NCBI RefSeq assembly: GCF_010548375.1
Contig: NZ_JAAGLY010000022.1
Location: 62,001-126,000 of the forward strand
Origin: Streptomyces sp. SID13726
GTDB lineage: Bacteria; Actinomycetota; Actinomycetes; Streptomycetales; Streptomycetaceae
Length of the DNA stretch: 64,000 bases
Direction: 5' to 3'
Shown: positions 42,380-51,543 of the stretch, piece after piece
Layout of the letters: every line of letters begins with the position of its first letter
Numbering within the stretch: the first letter of the stretch is position 1
Notes under the pieces: generated by a model
The model's input: only the letters and a program-made list of their open reading frames with translations
Database searches by the model: none
What the model was told of the DNA's origin: nothing
Program-made: the position numbers and the translations under genes

Positions 42380-43171
42380 TCAGCCCCGAGGCCGCATCGA
42401 CACCAGCTTCCCCCACACCACCAGCCGATACCGGGACGTGTACTCAGGCGTGCAGGTAGTGAGCGTGATGTAGTAACCAGGCTGCCCGTACCCGGAGTTG
42501 GGATGCACCGAGGAGCGCGGGACCGGCCGGATCACCCCGGCGTCACGGGCCGAGGTCTGCCGAAGGGTCCGGTCCACGGCGTACGTGTAGACCGCACTGC
42601 GCGTCTCCACCTCGATCGTGTCCTTCGGCGCGAGCCGGTTGATGTACCGGAAGGGCTCGCCGTGGGTGTTGCGATGCCCGGCGAGCGCGAAGTTCCCTGC
42701 CTGGCCCGGCTGTTGACTGCCCGGGTAGTGCCCGACGTACCCCTTGTTGAGCACGCTCCGCTTGCCGACCCCTTCGGCGACGGGAACGCGGAGGTGCAGC
42801 CGGGGGACGGTGAGAATGGCGTACGCCTGCGACCAAGTGGCCTGGGAGCGACCGGTGTTGGAGGTGCCCCCCGACCGGGACGACCGCGCCGGGGACGACT
42901 GCGGGGACGGCGGCGGGACGGCCGTATCGGAGTCACCGCGGGCCGCCGCGGCGCCGCCGTCGCCACCCCCCTGCCCCCACTCCCGCTCCAGCGCCTCGAC
43001 CTTCCGCCGGGCCCCCTCCCGCGCCTCCCGGTTGGTCCACCACAGCTGGTGGACGACGAGCAGCATGAGGACGACCCCGACGGTCACCAGGACCTCGCCG
43101 CCGGTCCACAGCACGCGTCGGCGACGGGCCCGCCGACGCCGTACCGCGTGCTCCAGGACGCGAACCCGCAT
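42380..43171 (-). CDS. Class E sortase
   Basis: A 263-residue sortase with a basic N-terminus (RRRRARRRR), one membrane helix (about residues 28-46) and a long low-complexity linker. The catalytic barrel has His in LAGHRNTHGEP, Cys in TLTTCTPEY and Arg in TSRYRLVVWG, matching class E (SrtE) enzymes, which cut LAxTG. GGAGG lies eight bases before the ATG. The two LAxTG proteins in the window are natural candidate substrates although they lie 9-16 kb away. Confidence 0.85.
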   Translation of the reverse strand: MRVRVLEHAVRRRRARRRRVLWTGGEVLVTVGVVLMLLVVHQLWWTNREAREGARRKVEALEREWGQGGGDGGAAAARGDSDTAVPPPSPQSSPARSSRSGGTSNTGRSQATWSQAYAILTVPRLHLRVPVAEGVGKRSVLNKGYVGHYPGSQQPGQAGNFALAGHRNTHGEPFRYINRLAPKDTIEVETRSAVYTYAVDRTLRQTSARDAGVIRPVPRSSVHPNSGYGQPGYYITLTTCTPEYTSRYRLVVWGKLVSMRPRG

Positions 43172-43267
43172 GCGCACGCCTCCCTCCACCGGGCCCGCAC
43201 CATAGGCGCTCTCCCCCCAACTGGCCATACACATCGGTAAGTAAGAGTCACACAGGGGCTGCGCTCC

Positions 43268-43273
43268 TATACT
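43268..43273 (+). promoter_or_regulatory. -10 element placing a leaderless start for the GNAT gene
   Basis: TATACT ends six bases before the ATG at 43280, so the transcript would begin at or next to the start codon. No ribosome site is present, as expected for a leaderless mRNA. The -35 match is poor. Confidence 0.55.
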
Positions 43274-43279
43274 TCACGC

Positions 43280-43762
43280 ATGCGATCCACGACGATCCAG
43301 CCCGCCCTCGCCCAGGACGCGGAGCGTCTCACCGCGCTGATCCAGGCGTCCGGCGCCTACCGGGGGACGTACGCCTCGATCATCTCCGGCTACCGGGTCA
43401 CCCCCGACTACATCGCCCGGCACCGGGTCTTCATGGCCGTGGACGAGACGGGACGGCTGCTCGGTTTCTACGCCCTGGTGCTCGAACCGGCCGAGCTGGA
43501 CCTGGCGTTCGTGGCGGACGACGTCCAGCGGGGCGGTGTCGGCCGGCTGCTCGTGGAGCACATGCTCGGCCAGGCCGGCGAGGCGGGTCTCGCGGAGGTG
43601 CGGGTGGTGGCGCATCCCCCGGCCGAGGACTTCTACCGCCGCCTGGGCGCCGAGCGCGTCGGGACGGTCCCGCCGTCACCGCCGAAGGTGACCTGGGAGC
43701 GCCCCGAGCTGTCGTTCAGGACGCCTCAGCCTCACCCCGGGAATGGCCACCCCTTGTCATAA
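43280..43762 (+). CDS. GNAT-family N-acetyltransferase
   Basis: A 160-residue acetyltransferase. The acetyl-CoA loop VQRGGVGRLL lies near residues 82-91, after strand LDLAFVADD, and FYRRLGAERVG is the usual late motif. The target is unknown. It appears leaderless: a TATACT box lies immediately upstream. It is divergent from the class E sortase gene across about 108 bp. Confidence 0.8.
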   Translation: MRSTTIQPALAQDAERLTALIQASGAYRGTYASIISGYRVTPDYIARHRVFMAVDETGRLLGFYALVLEPAELDLAFVADDVQRGGVGRLLVEHMLGQAGEAGLAEVRVVAHPPAEDFYRRLGAERVGTVPPSPPKVTWERPELSFRTPQPHPGNGHPLS

Positions 43763-43947
43763 CCGTTGGAGAAATAGAAAGCCGCATAGAAAGAAAGCGC
43801 TGTCCCGCCTCTCGACAACCTCGTGTGCCACACCTGATGCTTCGTGATGGCGCGCGGGGGGCGAGTTGGGCGAGCCACTTGGTTCCACTGGCCGACTCCT
43901 GTCCAGGACAGGACGCCGGGCCCCACGGAGAGGTGGAGAAGACAGCC

Positions 43948-45420
43948 ATGATCCGACGCAGAACGCTGCTGACAGCCGCAGGAGGAACCCTCCTCGGCAG
44001 CGCCCTGGCCACCGGCACCGCCCGCGCGGACGCCACGATCGCCATCGCCCCGGGAACGTCGTACGGCACCTGGGAGGGCTGGGGCACCTCCCTGGCCTGG
44101 TGGGCCAACGTGTTCGGCGCCCGGGACGACTTCGCCGACATCTTCTTCACCACCAAGTCGACGTCCTACAACGGCACTTCACTTCCCGGCCTCGGCCTGA
44201 ACATCGCCCGCTACAACCTGGGCGCGTGCAGCTGGAACAGCGTGAACGGCGAGTCGATGGTCGCCTCGGCCAACATCCCCGCGTTCAAGCAGATCGAGGG
44301 CTACTGGCAGGACTGGAACAACGAGGACCCGACGTCGAGCGCCTGGGACTGGACGGCGGACGCCAACCAGCGGGCGATGCTGGTGAAGGCCACGTCCCGC
44401 GGGGCGACCTCGGAGCTCTTCGCCAACTCCCCGATGTGGTGGATGTGTTCCAACCACAACCCGTCCGGCGCCTCGGGCGGCGGCAACAACCTCCAGACCT
44501 GGAACTACCGCCAACACGCCTCCCACCTCGCGGCCACCGCCCTGTACGCCAAGAACAACTGGGGCGTGAACTTCGCGACGGTCGACGCCTTCAACGAGCC
44601 CTCCTCGTCCTGGTGGACGGCGACCGGCACGCAGGAAGGCTGCCACATGGACTCGACGGTCCAGTCCGCCGTACTGCCGTATCTGCGCAGCGAGTTGAAC
44701 ACCCGCGGCCTGACCGGCGTGAAGATCTCGGCCTCGGACGAGACGAGTTACGACCTCGCCCGCACCACCTGGAACTCCTTCAGCTCCACGACCAAGGGGT
44801 ACGTCAACCAGGTCAACGTGCACGGCTACCAGGGCTCGTCCGGCCGCCGCGACCTCCTCTACACCGACGTCGTGACCACGGCCGGCAAGAAGCTGTGGAA
44901 CTCCGAGACCGGCGACAGCGACGGCACCGGCTACACCACGGCCTTCAACCTGCTCTACGACTTCCGCTGGCTGCACCCCACGGCCTGGGTCTACTGGCAG
45001 GTCATGGACCCGACGGCGGGCTGGGGAGTGATCAAGTACGACGCGAGCACCCTCCAGGCCGGCGCGATCGAGACGAAGTACTACGTGCTGGCCCAGTTCA
45101 GCCGCCACATCCGCCCCGGCATGAAGATCCTCGACACGGGGGTGAGCTACGCGGTCGCGGCCTACGACTCCTCGGCCAAGCGCCTGGTCATCGTGGCCCT
45201 GAACACCTCGACGTCGGCCCAGACCCTGACCTTCGACCTGTCGTCCTTCACCACGGTCACGGGCGGCTCCGGCGGCCTGGTCCCGCGCTGGAACACGGTG
45301 ACGACGGGCGGCGACAAGTACGTGTCGTACTCCAACACCTATCTGAGCGGGAAGACGGTGGCGGTGCCGTTCGCGGCGAAGGCGGTGCAGACGATACAGA
45401 TCGACGGTGTGACGATCTGA
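43948..45420 (+). CDS. Secreted GH30 endo-beta-1,6-galactanase-like enzyme
   Basis: A 490-residue Tat-exported glycoside hydrolase (MIRRRTLLTAAGG opening, cleavage near ARA). The TIM barrel has the acid/base Glu217 in DAFNEPSSSWW and nucleophile Glu320 in LWNSETGDSDG; a beta-sandwich follows from about residue 385. It resembles GH30 subfamily 5 endo-beta-1,6-galactanases, which act on arabinogalactan side chains, so plant debris is the probable substrate. GGAGAGGTGGAG precedes the ATG at 43948. It appears monocistronic. Confidence 0.8.
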   Translation: MIRRRTLLTAAGGTLLGSALATGTARADATIAIAPGTSYGTWEGWGTSLAWWANVFGARDDFADIFFTTKSTSYNGTSLPGLGLNIARYNLGACSWNSVNGESMVASANIPAFKQIEGYWQDWNNEDPTSSAWDWTADANQRAMLVKATSRGATSELFANSPMWWMCSNHNPSGASGGGNNLQTWNYRQHASHLAATALYAKNNWGVNFATVDAFNEPSSSWWTATGTQEGCHMDSTVQSAVLPYLRSELNTRGLTGVKISASDETSYDLARTTWNSFSSTTKGYVNQVNVHGYQGSSGRRDLLYTDVVTTAGKKLWNSETGDSDGTGYTTAFNLLYDFRWLHPTAWVYWQVMDPTAGWGVIKYDASTLQAGAIETKYYVLAQFSRHIRPGMKILDTGVSYAVAAYDSSAKRLVIVALNTSTSAQTLTFDLSSFTTVTGGSGGLVPRWNTVTTGGDKYVSYSNTYLSGKTVAVPFAAKAVQTIQIDGVTI

Positions 45421-45507
45421 GGAGGGTGTGTGCGGTCGGGGGGAGGGCGTGCGCGGTCCGGGAGGAGGGCGTGCGCGGTCCGGGCGGAGGGCGTGCGCGG
45501 TCCTGGG
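45421..45507. repeat. Four ~22-bp tandem repeats after the GH30 gene
   Basis: Units start at 45421 (21 bp, most divergent), 45442, 45464 and 45486; the core is GGAGGGCGTGCGCGGTCC. The array begins directly after the GH30 stop codon. Neither promoter nor gene is evident inside. Confidence 0.85.
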
Positions 45508-45579
45508 GTTTTCGGTTGACCGCCCCCTGGCCTGCACCTCCCTCTCCCTTTGTCACTGATCGGCAGTACGGTGTCCCCC

Positions 45580-46590
45580 ATGCGCCCCGACACGCCTGCC
45601 GAGAACGTCGACCACAACGCCGAAGCGGCGCGCCTGGAGCGGACCGCCGACCGGTATCCCGAGGACGCCGAGGCCCTGCTCGTGCAGGCCGCGGCCCATC
45701 TGGAACTGGCCGGCGACCGCCCCGCCGCGACCGCCCTCTACGACCGCCTGCTGGCCACGCAGGACGGCCTGGAGAACCCCTTCCTGGTCCGCGCCCTCAA
45801 GGCCGCGAACCTCTGGGAGTACGGCCATGAGGCCGAGGCCCGCGCGATCATCGAGGGCGTCCGGGCGGCAGCCCCGCGGGACCCGGCGCCCTGGGTGATC
45901 GTGGCGGAGGCCCTGGAGTCCCACGACGAGCTGGAGCAGGCGCAGGAGACGTTCACGGAGGGGGCCGGGGTGCTCCTGACGGACGTGGCGGAGCCGCCGT
46001 ACTCCACGCATCCGCTGCTGTTCGGCCGCCACCGGGTCCGGCGCATGCTGGGTGTGGCGCACGACGAGTGGGACACCCTCGCCGACACCCTGCACTCCTC
46101 CTCGGTCTCCCTGGACGAGCTGCACGACCCGAAGCGCGTCTGGTCCCTCGGCTCGGACAACCCGGCGGAGCTGGCGGCGGAGATCTCCCGCCTGCGCGCC
46201 GAGCTCGGCACCTACCGGGAGGCGCTGTCCCGCCCGTTCCCGGTGGCGGTACTGCACTGGCCCGCCGCGGAGCTTTCCGAGCTGGTGAGCGGGTATCCCC
46301 CGCTGGTGTCGGAGTATCCCTCCCACGAGGAGCACCTGGCGACGATAGAGGCGTCCCTTCGGGAACTGTCCGCGTCGGGCACCCCCAACCTGGGAATCGT
46401 CACCGGGACGGTCCCGTCCTACGAGGCCTTCGCGGCGTCGGAGGGTTCGTCCCCGTCGGATACGGCCCTGCTCCCCCAGTACGCCACGACGCTGGCGGCG
46501 CGGGGGCGGGCGGTGGAGTGGCCGCCGCAGCGGGGGACGGCGTGCTGGTGCGGGTCGGGACGTGGATACGGGGAGTGCCACGGGGAGTGA
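45580..46590 (+). CDS. TPR-like protein with C-terminal SEC-C zinc motif
   Basis: A 336-residue cytosolic protein. The N-terminal half has TPR-like helical repeats (AEAARLERTADRYPEDAEALLVQAA region). The last 25 residues contain CWCGSGRGYGECHG, the SEC-C zinc-binding motif found in SecA tails and stand-alone proteins. No ribosome site precedes the ATG at 45580, so initiation may be leaderless. Function is unknown; SEC-C proteins are often linked to translation or export. A strong terminator follows. Confidence 0.75.
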   Translation: MRPDTPAENVDHNAEAARLERTADRYPEDAEALLVQAAAHLELAGDRPAATALYDRLLATQDGLENPFLVRALKAANLWEYGHEAEARAIIEGVRAAAPRDPAPWVIVAEALESHDELEQAQETFTEGAGVLLTDVAEPPYSTHPLLFGRHRVRRMLGVAHDEWDTLADTLHSSSVSLDELHDPKRVWSLGSDNPAELAAEISRLRAELGTYREALSRPFPVAVLHWPAAELSELVSGYPPLVSEYPSHEEHLATIEASLRELSASGTPNLGIVTGTVPSYEAFAASEGSSPSDTALLPQYATTLAARGRAVEWPPQRGTACWCGSGRGYGECHGE

Positions 46591-46596
46591 GCCGGC

Positions 46597-46632
46597 GAGG
46601 GGGCGAGGAGATGCCGCTCGCCCCCTCTTTTT
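46597..46632. terminator. Intrinsic terminator between convergent genes
   Basis: GAGGGGGCGAG pairs perfectly with CTCGCCCCCTC (11 bp, 9-base loop) and is followed by TTTTT at 46628-46632. It ends the SEC-C gene and probably the facing secreted-protein gene. Confidence 0.9.
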
Positions 46633-46635
46633 CCC

Positions 46636-47550
46636 TTACTCGGAGAGCCAGTCGGTGGCGTTGAGGGCGAGGGCGGCGTTGGTGGCGCCGGTGTCGTTCC
46701 AGCCGTCGTAGAGGGTGTTGCCGGACTGCCCGGTGCCGTCGTCGATCGGCGAACTGTCACCCCAGAAGGCGATCTTGCCGCTGCCGTAGGTGCTGGTGAG
46801 AAAGAAGGCGCCGGTGTTCCCGGAGTAACCGGTCCGGTAGAGCAGCCCCTTGACCGCGGAGTTGTCGGAGGGCGCGAGCGTGGCCGTGGTCCCACTGGCG
46901 ATGAGACTCTTCTTGACCGTCCCGAACGACCCGTGCAGCACGGGGTCGCTGCTGTCGCTGATGGCGCTCGGGTAGTCGGAGCTGATGTTCTTCGAGTCGA
47001 TGGAGAACCCGAACGGGTCGTCACTGTCGACGCTGTTGTTGCTCATCAGGTCGTTGAGGATCTCGACCGCGTCGTACCCGTCGTTGTTCCGATCGGACCC
47101 GGTGTGATCGGAGATCATGAACAACCCGCCCCCGTTCTTCACGAAGTTCATGATCGCGGTCTTCTCGGCGGTCGTGAACTTGGTGTTGGGCTCGGGCAGC
47201 ACGAGCGTGTCGAACTTGGAGAGGTCGGTGGCCGAGGAGCCACCGTAGGTGAGGGCGCTGGTCGCGGTCTTGAGGCTGTAGTCCCCGGTCTGCTGAAGGG
47301 CAACGCCCCAGGAGGACAGCGCCCCGGTCCAGTCGCTCTCGTCACTCGGCGAGGAGTCCTGCCCGAGCGGGTCCGGCTGACTGGTGGAGATGATCCAGTC
47401 GGCGTTCCCGGCGGTCTCGGCGTGGGCGTTGTCGAACAGGACACGGTGGGTGGTGGCCGCGGCGGCGGGGGTGGACGCCTGAAGCGTGGCACCGGCGGCG
47501 ACGAGGCCGAGGACGGTGAGAGCGGTGGCGAATCTACGGGGACCGGGCAT
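46636..47550 (-). CDS. Secreted protein with GATase-like fold
   Basis: A 304-residue exported protein (signal about residues 1-32, ending AAA). The body (VLFDNAHAETAGNADWIIS..., TLVLPEPN, FVKNGGGLFMISDHTG) resembles the class I amidotransferase/DUF4350-like fold found in secreted Streptomyces hydrolases; I see no Cys, so a nucleophile is absent. The second half is rich in Ser/Asp/Asn. GGAGG lies eight bases before the ATG. Function unknown. Confidence 0.65.
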   Translation of the reverse strand: MPGPRRFATALTVLGLVAAGATLQASTPAAAATTHRVLFDNAHAETAGNADWIISTSQPDPLGQDSSPSDESDWTGALSSWGVALQQTGDYSLKTATSALTYGGSSATDLSKFDTLVLPEPNTKFTTAEKTAIMNFVKNGGGLFMISDHTGSDRNNDGYDAVEILNDLMSNNSVDSDDPFGFSIDSKNISSDYPSAISDSSDPVLHGSFGTVKKSLIASGTTATLAPSDNSAVKGLLYRTGYSGNTGAFFLTSTYGSGKIAFWGDSSPIDDGTGQSGNTLYDGWNDTGATNAALALNATDWLSE

Positions 47551-47882
47551 CGCGTGAACCTCCATGAGTGGGGGGGCGGAAGAGGCGGTGCGGGTGCGGT
47601 GCGGTGTTGTGTGGTGCGAGTGGGGTGCGGTGCGGGGTGACGAATCTGCGCGCGTAGAACAGGGGTTGAGGGGGCCCGCTCGACACAGGGCAGGACGCTA
47701 CACAGAGGATCACGGGGGTCGGGAGACTCGACTGGGCGTTCATGTCGATCTCTTACTCAAGAACCCACCCGTCCGGCCGCCCGCCAGCTTTCCGCCGCAG
47801 AGGCGGGCGGCCCGACAACAGCTACCAGCAGCTGTACCAAGCGAGCGGCGCTGCTGGGCAGTTCAACGCCAACGGCACAGGA
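47551..47882. other. Intergenic region without credible gene
   Basis: About 330 bp. The left part (47575-47640) is a GT/GC-rich stretch with GTGCGGTGCGG-like short repeats, presumably upstream of the secreted protein at 47550. The right part has short frames without ribosome sites. A low-complexity frame near 47815-47880 (QQLYQASG region) is not convincing. Confidence 0.4.
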
Positions 47883-48365
47883 TCAGCCGCACCGGATGTC
47901 CGGGGTGCTGAGGGTGTACTTCACCCCACCCCGGACCAGCGAGCCGCTCAGGTGGATGCAGTGGTTGGTGGCGTCGAACCAGGTGTAGACCGGCCCGGCG
48001 TAGTAGTGGTAGTTCGCCGGGTGCTCCGGCGGCGGGTCGGCGGTGTAGTCGCCGCTCTCGTCATGGAGATACAGCGTGATGTTGGACGCGAGGCCGTCGT
48101 AGGGGCTGGAGAAGAACTTCGCGCAGTTCCGCTTGGTCGAGGCATTCCAGTAGGTGCGCGCGTACCCACCCCCGTTGCGCCCGGCGTGCGTGGCCCAGTA
48201 CGACTTCCCGTCCCAAGTACCGCTGCACTCGGCGGCAGCAGCGGCGGCGACGGGGGCGGCAGTCACCACCCCCGGCGCCGCCTGAGCGGCCGGCGCGGCG
48301 ACCAGCCCGAGCAGCAGCCCCATGACCCCGAGCCCCAGCAACTGTGTTCTCCGCAGACGCTTCAT
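47883..48365 (-). CDS. Small secreted protein, four cysteines
   Basis: A 160-residue exported protein with a Sec signal (about residues 1-30, ending AQA) and a compact domain with four cysteines (ECSG, NCAKF, HCIHL, IRCG) that could form two disulfides. The aromatic-rich core (YHYYAGPVYTWF) suggests a beta fold. GGGGAG precedes the ATG. I do not recognise the family. Confidence 0.65.
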   Translation of the reverse strand: MKRLRRTQLLGLGVMGLLLGLVAAPAAQAAPGVVTAAPVAAAAAAECSGTWDGKSYWATHAGRNGGGYARTYWNASTKRNCAKFFSSPYDGLASNITLYLHDESGDYTADPPPEHPANYHYYAGPVYTWFDATNHCIHLSGSLVRGGVKYTLSTPDIRCG

Positions 48366-48715
48366 CCGCAACTCCCCTGGTGAGATACCGCTGATCCGGT
48401 ACATGACAGATGCACCGAAAATCCTCACCCCACCCCAGCGAAAACATCCCCCATTTCACGAAACCTCCGCGCCCACAACACCACCGAAACCAGCCCACCC
48501 ATCAGCGAACTCCCCCACCTCCCGCCAAAGAACCACCAGCTCAACCACCGCGCGCGGCAAATCCGCCACCCAGCGGAATCTCAGCCCCCGCAGCAGACGA
48601 AGGCTGACCCGAAACCGGAAACACCACAAGCGGAGCGATATCCTCAAGCCGGTCTCGACATTCCGGGATGCACGGTATTGATCTGAATCTCCCGAGCCCG
48701 CACCCCCACGTGTTC
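48366..48715. other. Intergenic region with a C/A-biased strand
   Basis: No credible gene in 350 bp. Bases of about 48420-48545 are strikingly rich in C and A on the plus strand and poor in G and T, unlike the flanks. A short GATATC-containing, less GC-rich stretch follows near 48640-48690, and could hold promoters for the small secreted protein gene. Confidence 0.4.
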
Positions 48716-49960
48716 TCAACGCCACGCGCCCGACAACTCCCGGGCGACAACGGCGCTGAGCGTCCGCACCCCCCGTGTCGAGCCAGGATCGACACCCGTC
48801 AACTCGCGGACCCGGCGCAGGCGGTAGTCGAGGGTGCGGGGGTGGACATTGAGCGCGGTCGCCGCCGCACCGCGATGCATGTCGTGGCGGTAGTACGCGT
48901 CGAGAGTGGCGAGAAGGTCGGGGCCCGGGGCCAGACGACGGGCCACCACGCGGAGCCAGTCGTCGATGAACGGCACGTCCCCGACAGCAAGTTCGACGAA
49001 CACGTCGGCAAGGGTGTGTGGCCGCAGCAGGGCCGTCACCTGGCTCGGCGCGGCCACCCGACTGATCCGCCGAGCCCGCTCCAGAGCCTCGGGCAACTCG
49101 GCCAGCGGCGCGGTGGCCGTGCCGACGGCGCAGGGGCGACCGACGGCGTGGGCGAAGTCGCGTACAAGATCCGGCAGGTGGTCGGGGACGAGGTCGGGCA
49201 GGAGGTCGGACACAAGATGCGGCGGTACGTCCTGCGACGCCGCGGTGCCGGAGAAGAGGGGAAGCAGGGCGACCAACTCGCCGCTCCCGTCGCCACCCTC
49301 CGGTCCCCACATCACCGGCGCCCGATGGCTCTTCACCAGCTCCCCTATTTCGCTTTCCAGAAAACGATCGACGACGGGTCGATCCGGAAACCGGAAAACC
49401 GTCACCGCGTAGCGATCCGACAGTTCCATGTCGATGATCTCGGCGAGTTCCGCCGAAATCAGATCTCCATTCAGCAATGACCGGACCAGCAAGGCAACCT
49501 GCTCCGTATACGAGATTCGGCGGCGCAGCACGCGTACGAATCCCTGCCGGTAGGCACTGATGCCGCGTTCACCCTGCGGGGCGAACCAGGCCATCATGCG
49601 CATGAGCTCGTCGACACCCCCGCCGCGCTGAGCCTCGGTCGCCTCGTTGATCTCACGCAGCATGAGTTCGGTGTGCACGCGCAGCACCCTCTGCCGCCCG
49701 TCGAGCGACACCCCGGCGCGCGCCCGCAGCTCCCCCATCGACGCGATGTATTCGAGGTCTGCTCCGCTCAACTCGTCGTTGCCCGGCGAGAGTTCGACGG
49801 TGCGACATCGAAACCACATCGCATGTTCCAGCGTCTGGGCTCGCGCCCGAGCGTCCTTGTCCAGGAACCCGAACTCCTGGATCTCCCGTGTGTACGTCTC
49901 GACCTCACGACGGGCGTTGGTCGACGCCCGCCGGGCCAACTCGGCGAAGAGGCTCCCCAT
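48716..49960 (-). CDS. PucR/CdaR-type transcriptional regulator
   Basis: A 414-residue regulator with the C-terminal PucR helix-turn-helix (RGAAATALNVHPRTLDYRLRRV, cited as NVHPRTLDYRL) and a central GGDEF-like CdaR domain. The N-terminal part is helical and of unknown type. The start is uncertain: ATG at 49960 (MGSLFAELARRAS) fits similar proteins, but ATG at 50020 and TTG at 50032 are in frame and none has a good ribosome site. It is divergent from a DUF4394 gene. Target genes unknown. Confidence 0.75.
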   Translation of the reverse strand: MGSLFAELARRASTNARREVETYTREIQEFGFLDKDARARAQTLEHAMWFRCRTVELSPGNDELSGADLEYIASMGELRARAGVSLDGRQRVLRVHTELMLREINEATEAQRGGGVDELMRMMAWFAPQGERGISAYRQGFVRVLRRRISYTEQVALLVRSLLNGDLISAELAEIIDMELSDRYAVTVFRFPDRPVVDRFLESEIGELVKSHRAPVMWGPEGGDGSGELVALLPLFSGTAASQDVPPHLVSDLLPDLVPDHLPDLVRDFAHAVGRPCAVGTATAPLAELPEALERARRISRVAAPSQVTALLRPHTLADVFVELAVGDVPFIDDWLRVVARRLAPGPDLLATLDAYYRHDMHRGAAATALNVHPRTLDYRLRRVRELTGVDPGSTRGVRTLSAVVARELSGAWR

Positions 49961-50213
49961 GGAACGTGAGCATGCCAGCCAGGGAGAAAGGTCGGCAGAC
50001 GAGATCAGGACGACTTTCATCACCTCGGACAAAGCAGCGACAAGCCACGTGACGGGCTTTTGTCACAGTGCACAAAATTCTCAGATCTGGGCGTTCTCGT
50101 CAGTCAATCCACTTGTGGGGGAACCGTAAAGAGACATTAATGGAAGCCGCATAAAAACCCATTCTCAGCCAGGCACGGTAAATGGTTCCTGGCCAAACGG
50201 GAGGGAAACCCCG

Positions 50214-51089
50214 ATGAGAACAGGAACGCGAAAGAGAATCATGGCGACGGTGGCGGTCATGGTCACGTCGACGGCACTCATGCTCGGCGCACCGGGCTCC
50301 GGCTCGGCCGCACCCGCCGCCACGCCCAGCCTGCGTGCGTTCGGGATCAGCGGCGACGGCACCCTGATGGCCACATTCACGACCGACCGGCCGCAGGTCC
50401 TCGACTGGGTCAGGGTCGTCACCGGCCTCAGCGGCGACACCGGCCTGATCGGAATCGACTTCCGGGTACAGAACGGTCTGATGTACGGCGTCGGCAACAA
50501 GGGCGGCATCTACACGATCAAGACCCCGCCGGCCACCGCGGACGTCGTGGTCACCAAGGTGTCCCAGCTTCAGTACGCCCTGAACGGCACCAACTTCGGC
50601 GTCGACTTCAACCCGGCGGCCGACCGCCTGCGCGTCATCAGCGACAACGGACAGAACCTGCGGCACAACCTCAACGACCACACGACGATCCAGGACCTGA
50701 ACCTCACCACCCCGCCCACCGAGGGCACGACCAAGGGCGTCTCCGCCGCCGCCTACACGAACAACGACCTCGACGGGACCACCGTGACCACGCTGGTCGA
50801 CATCAATACGACCACCGACCAGGTCGTCCTCCAGTCACCGGCGAACAACGGCACCCTCGCCCCGACCGGCAGTCTCGGCATCGACGCCGGGATCAACGCC
50901 GGCATGGACATCTACAGCACCCTGTCCGGCGGAAAGACCACCGACAACACCGCCTTCGCCACCCTCACCCCGTACGGCGCCGGCACCCCCTCCCTTTACA
51001 CCATCAACATCTTCACCGGCCAGGCCACCTCCATCGGCCAGTTCCCCCTGAACATCACGGACCTGGCCATCTCCCTCACGGGATCCTGA
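50214..51089 (+). CDS. Secreted DUF4394-domain protein
   Basis: A 291-residue exported protein with a signal peptide (about residues 1-33) and one DUF4394 domain, a predicted beta-propeller-like fold: LIGIDFRVQNGLMYGVGN, FNPAADRLRVISDNGQNLR and GINAGMDIYSTL are typical, cited in parts. GGGAGG lies before the ATG. It is divergent from the PucR-like gene, which may control it. Function unknown. Confidence 0.8.
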   Translation: MRTGTRKRIMATVAVMVTSTALMLGAPGSGSAAPAATPSLRAFGISGDGTLMATFTTDRPQVLDWVRVVTGLSGDTGLIGIDFRVQNGLMYGVGNKGGIYTIKTPPATADVVVTKVSQLQYALNGTNFGVDFNPAADRLRVISDNGQNLRHNLNDHTTIQDLNLTTPPTEGTTKGVSAAAYTNNDLDGTTVTTLVDINTTTDQVVLQSPANNGTLAPTGSLGIDAGINAGMDIYSTLSGGKTTDNTAFATLTPYGAGTPSLYTINIFTGQATSIGQFPLNITDLAISLTGS

Positions 51090-51109
51090 TCCCCAGCCTC
51101 CGACCGGCG

Positions 51110-51148
51110 TTCGCCGCGGCCGGACCATCCGCCGGGCCGCGGCGAACT
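51110..51148. terminator. Perfect GC hairpin after the DUF4394 gene
   Basis: GTTCGCCGCGGCC (51110-51122) pairs perfectly with GGCCGCGGCGAAC (51136-51148), 13 bp around a 13-base loop, 21 bases after the stop. There is no U-tract. Confidence 0.75.
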
Positions 51149-51543
51149 GGAGCCCCTTCAGCCGGACCCTCTCCAGCACCTGCCGACGCCCTTCCGACAT
51201 GCTGCACGGAGGCCTGGAGCTGCTGCCGCTGCACGTCGCGCATGCCTGAGAGATGGCCGCGGCACTGCGATCCGGCCCACGGGAAGTCCATGGGTGCTGG
51301 TCAATCGGCCTCCGCCCCTGCGGCCAGCGCATCGAGAACCGTACGTAGCTCGGCCAGTTCCGCCGCAGTGAGGGCGGCCGATGGCCTCTGGCACGGCTGC
51401 CCGGAGCACGCGACAGTCCAGGTCCGACGCCTCAGCCAGGGACGACGGCCGGAAAACGATCACTTTTCGACGCAAGGGCTTCGATTGTCAGTGACTGCTG
51501 TTAGAACTGATCCGTAACGGCACGGAGGAACGAAGGAGCGGTC
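51149..51543. other. Gap at the border of the accessory region
   Basis: About 395 bp with no intact gene. On the minus strand 51301-51475 read as two frames that each look protein-like (RKVIVFRPSSLAEASDLD, then ALTAAELAELRTVLDALAAG ending in TGA at 51301), suggesting the frameshifted remains of a regulator. The ribosome site AAGGAG for the helicase gene lies at its right end. Confidence 0.35.
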
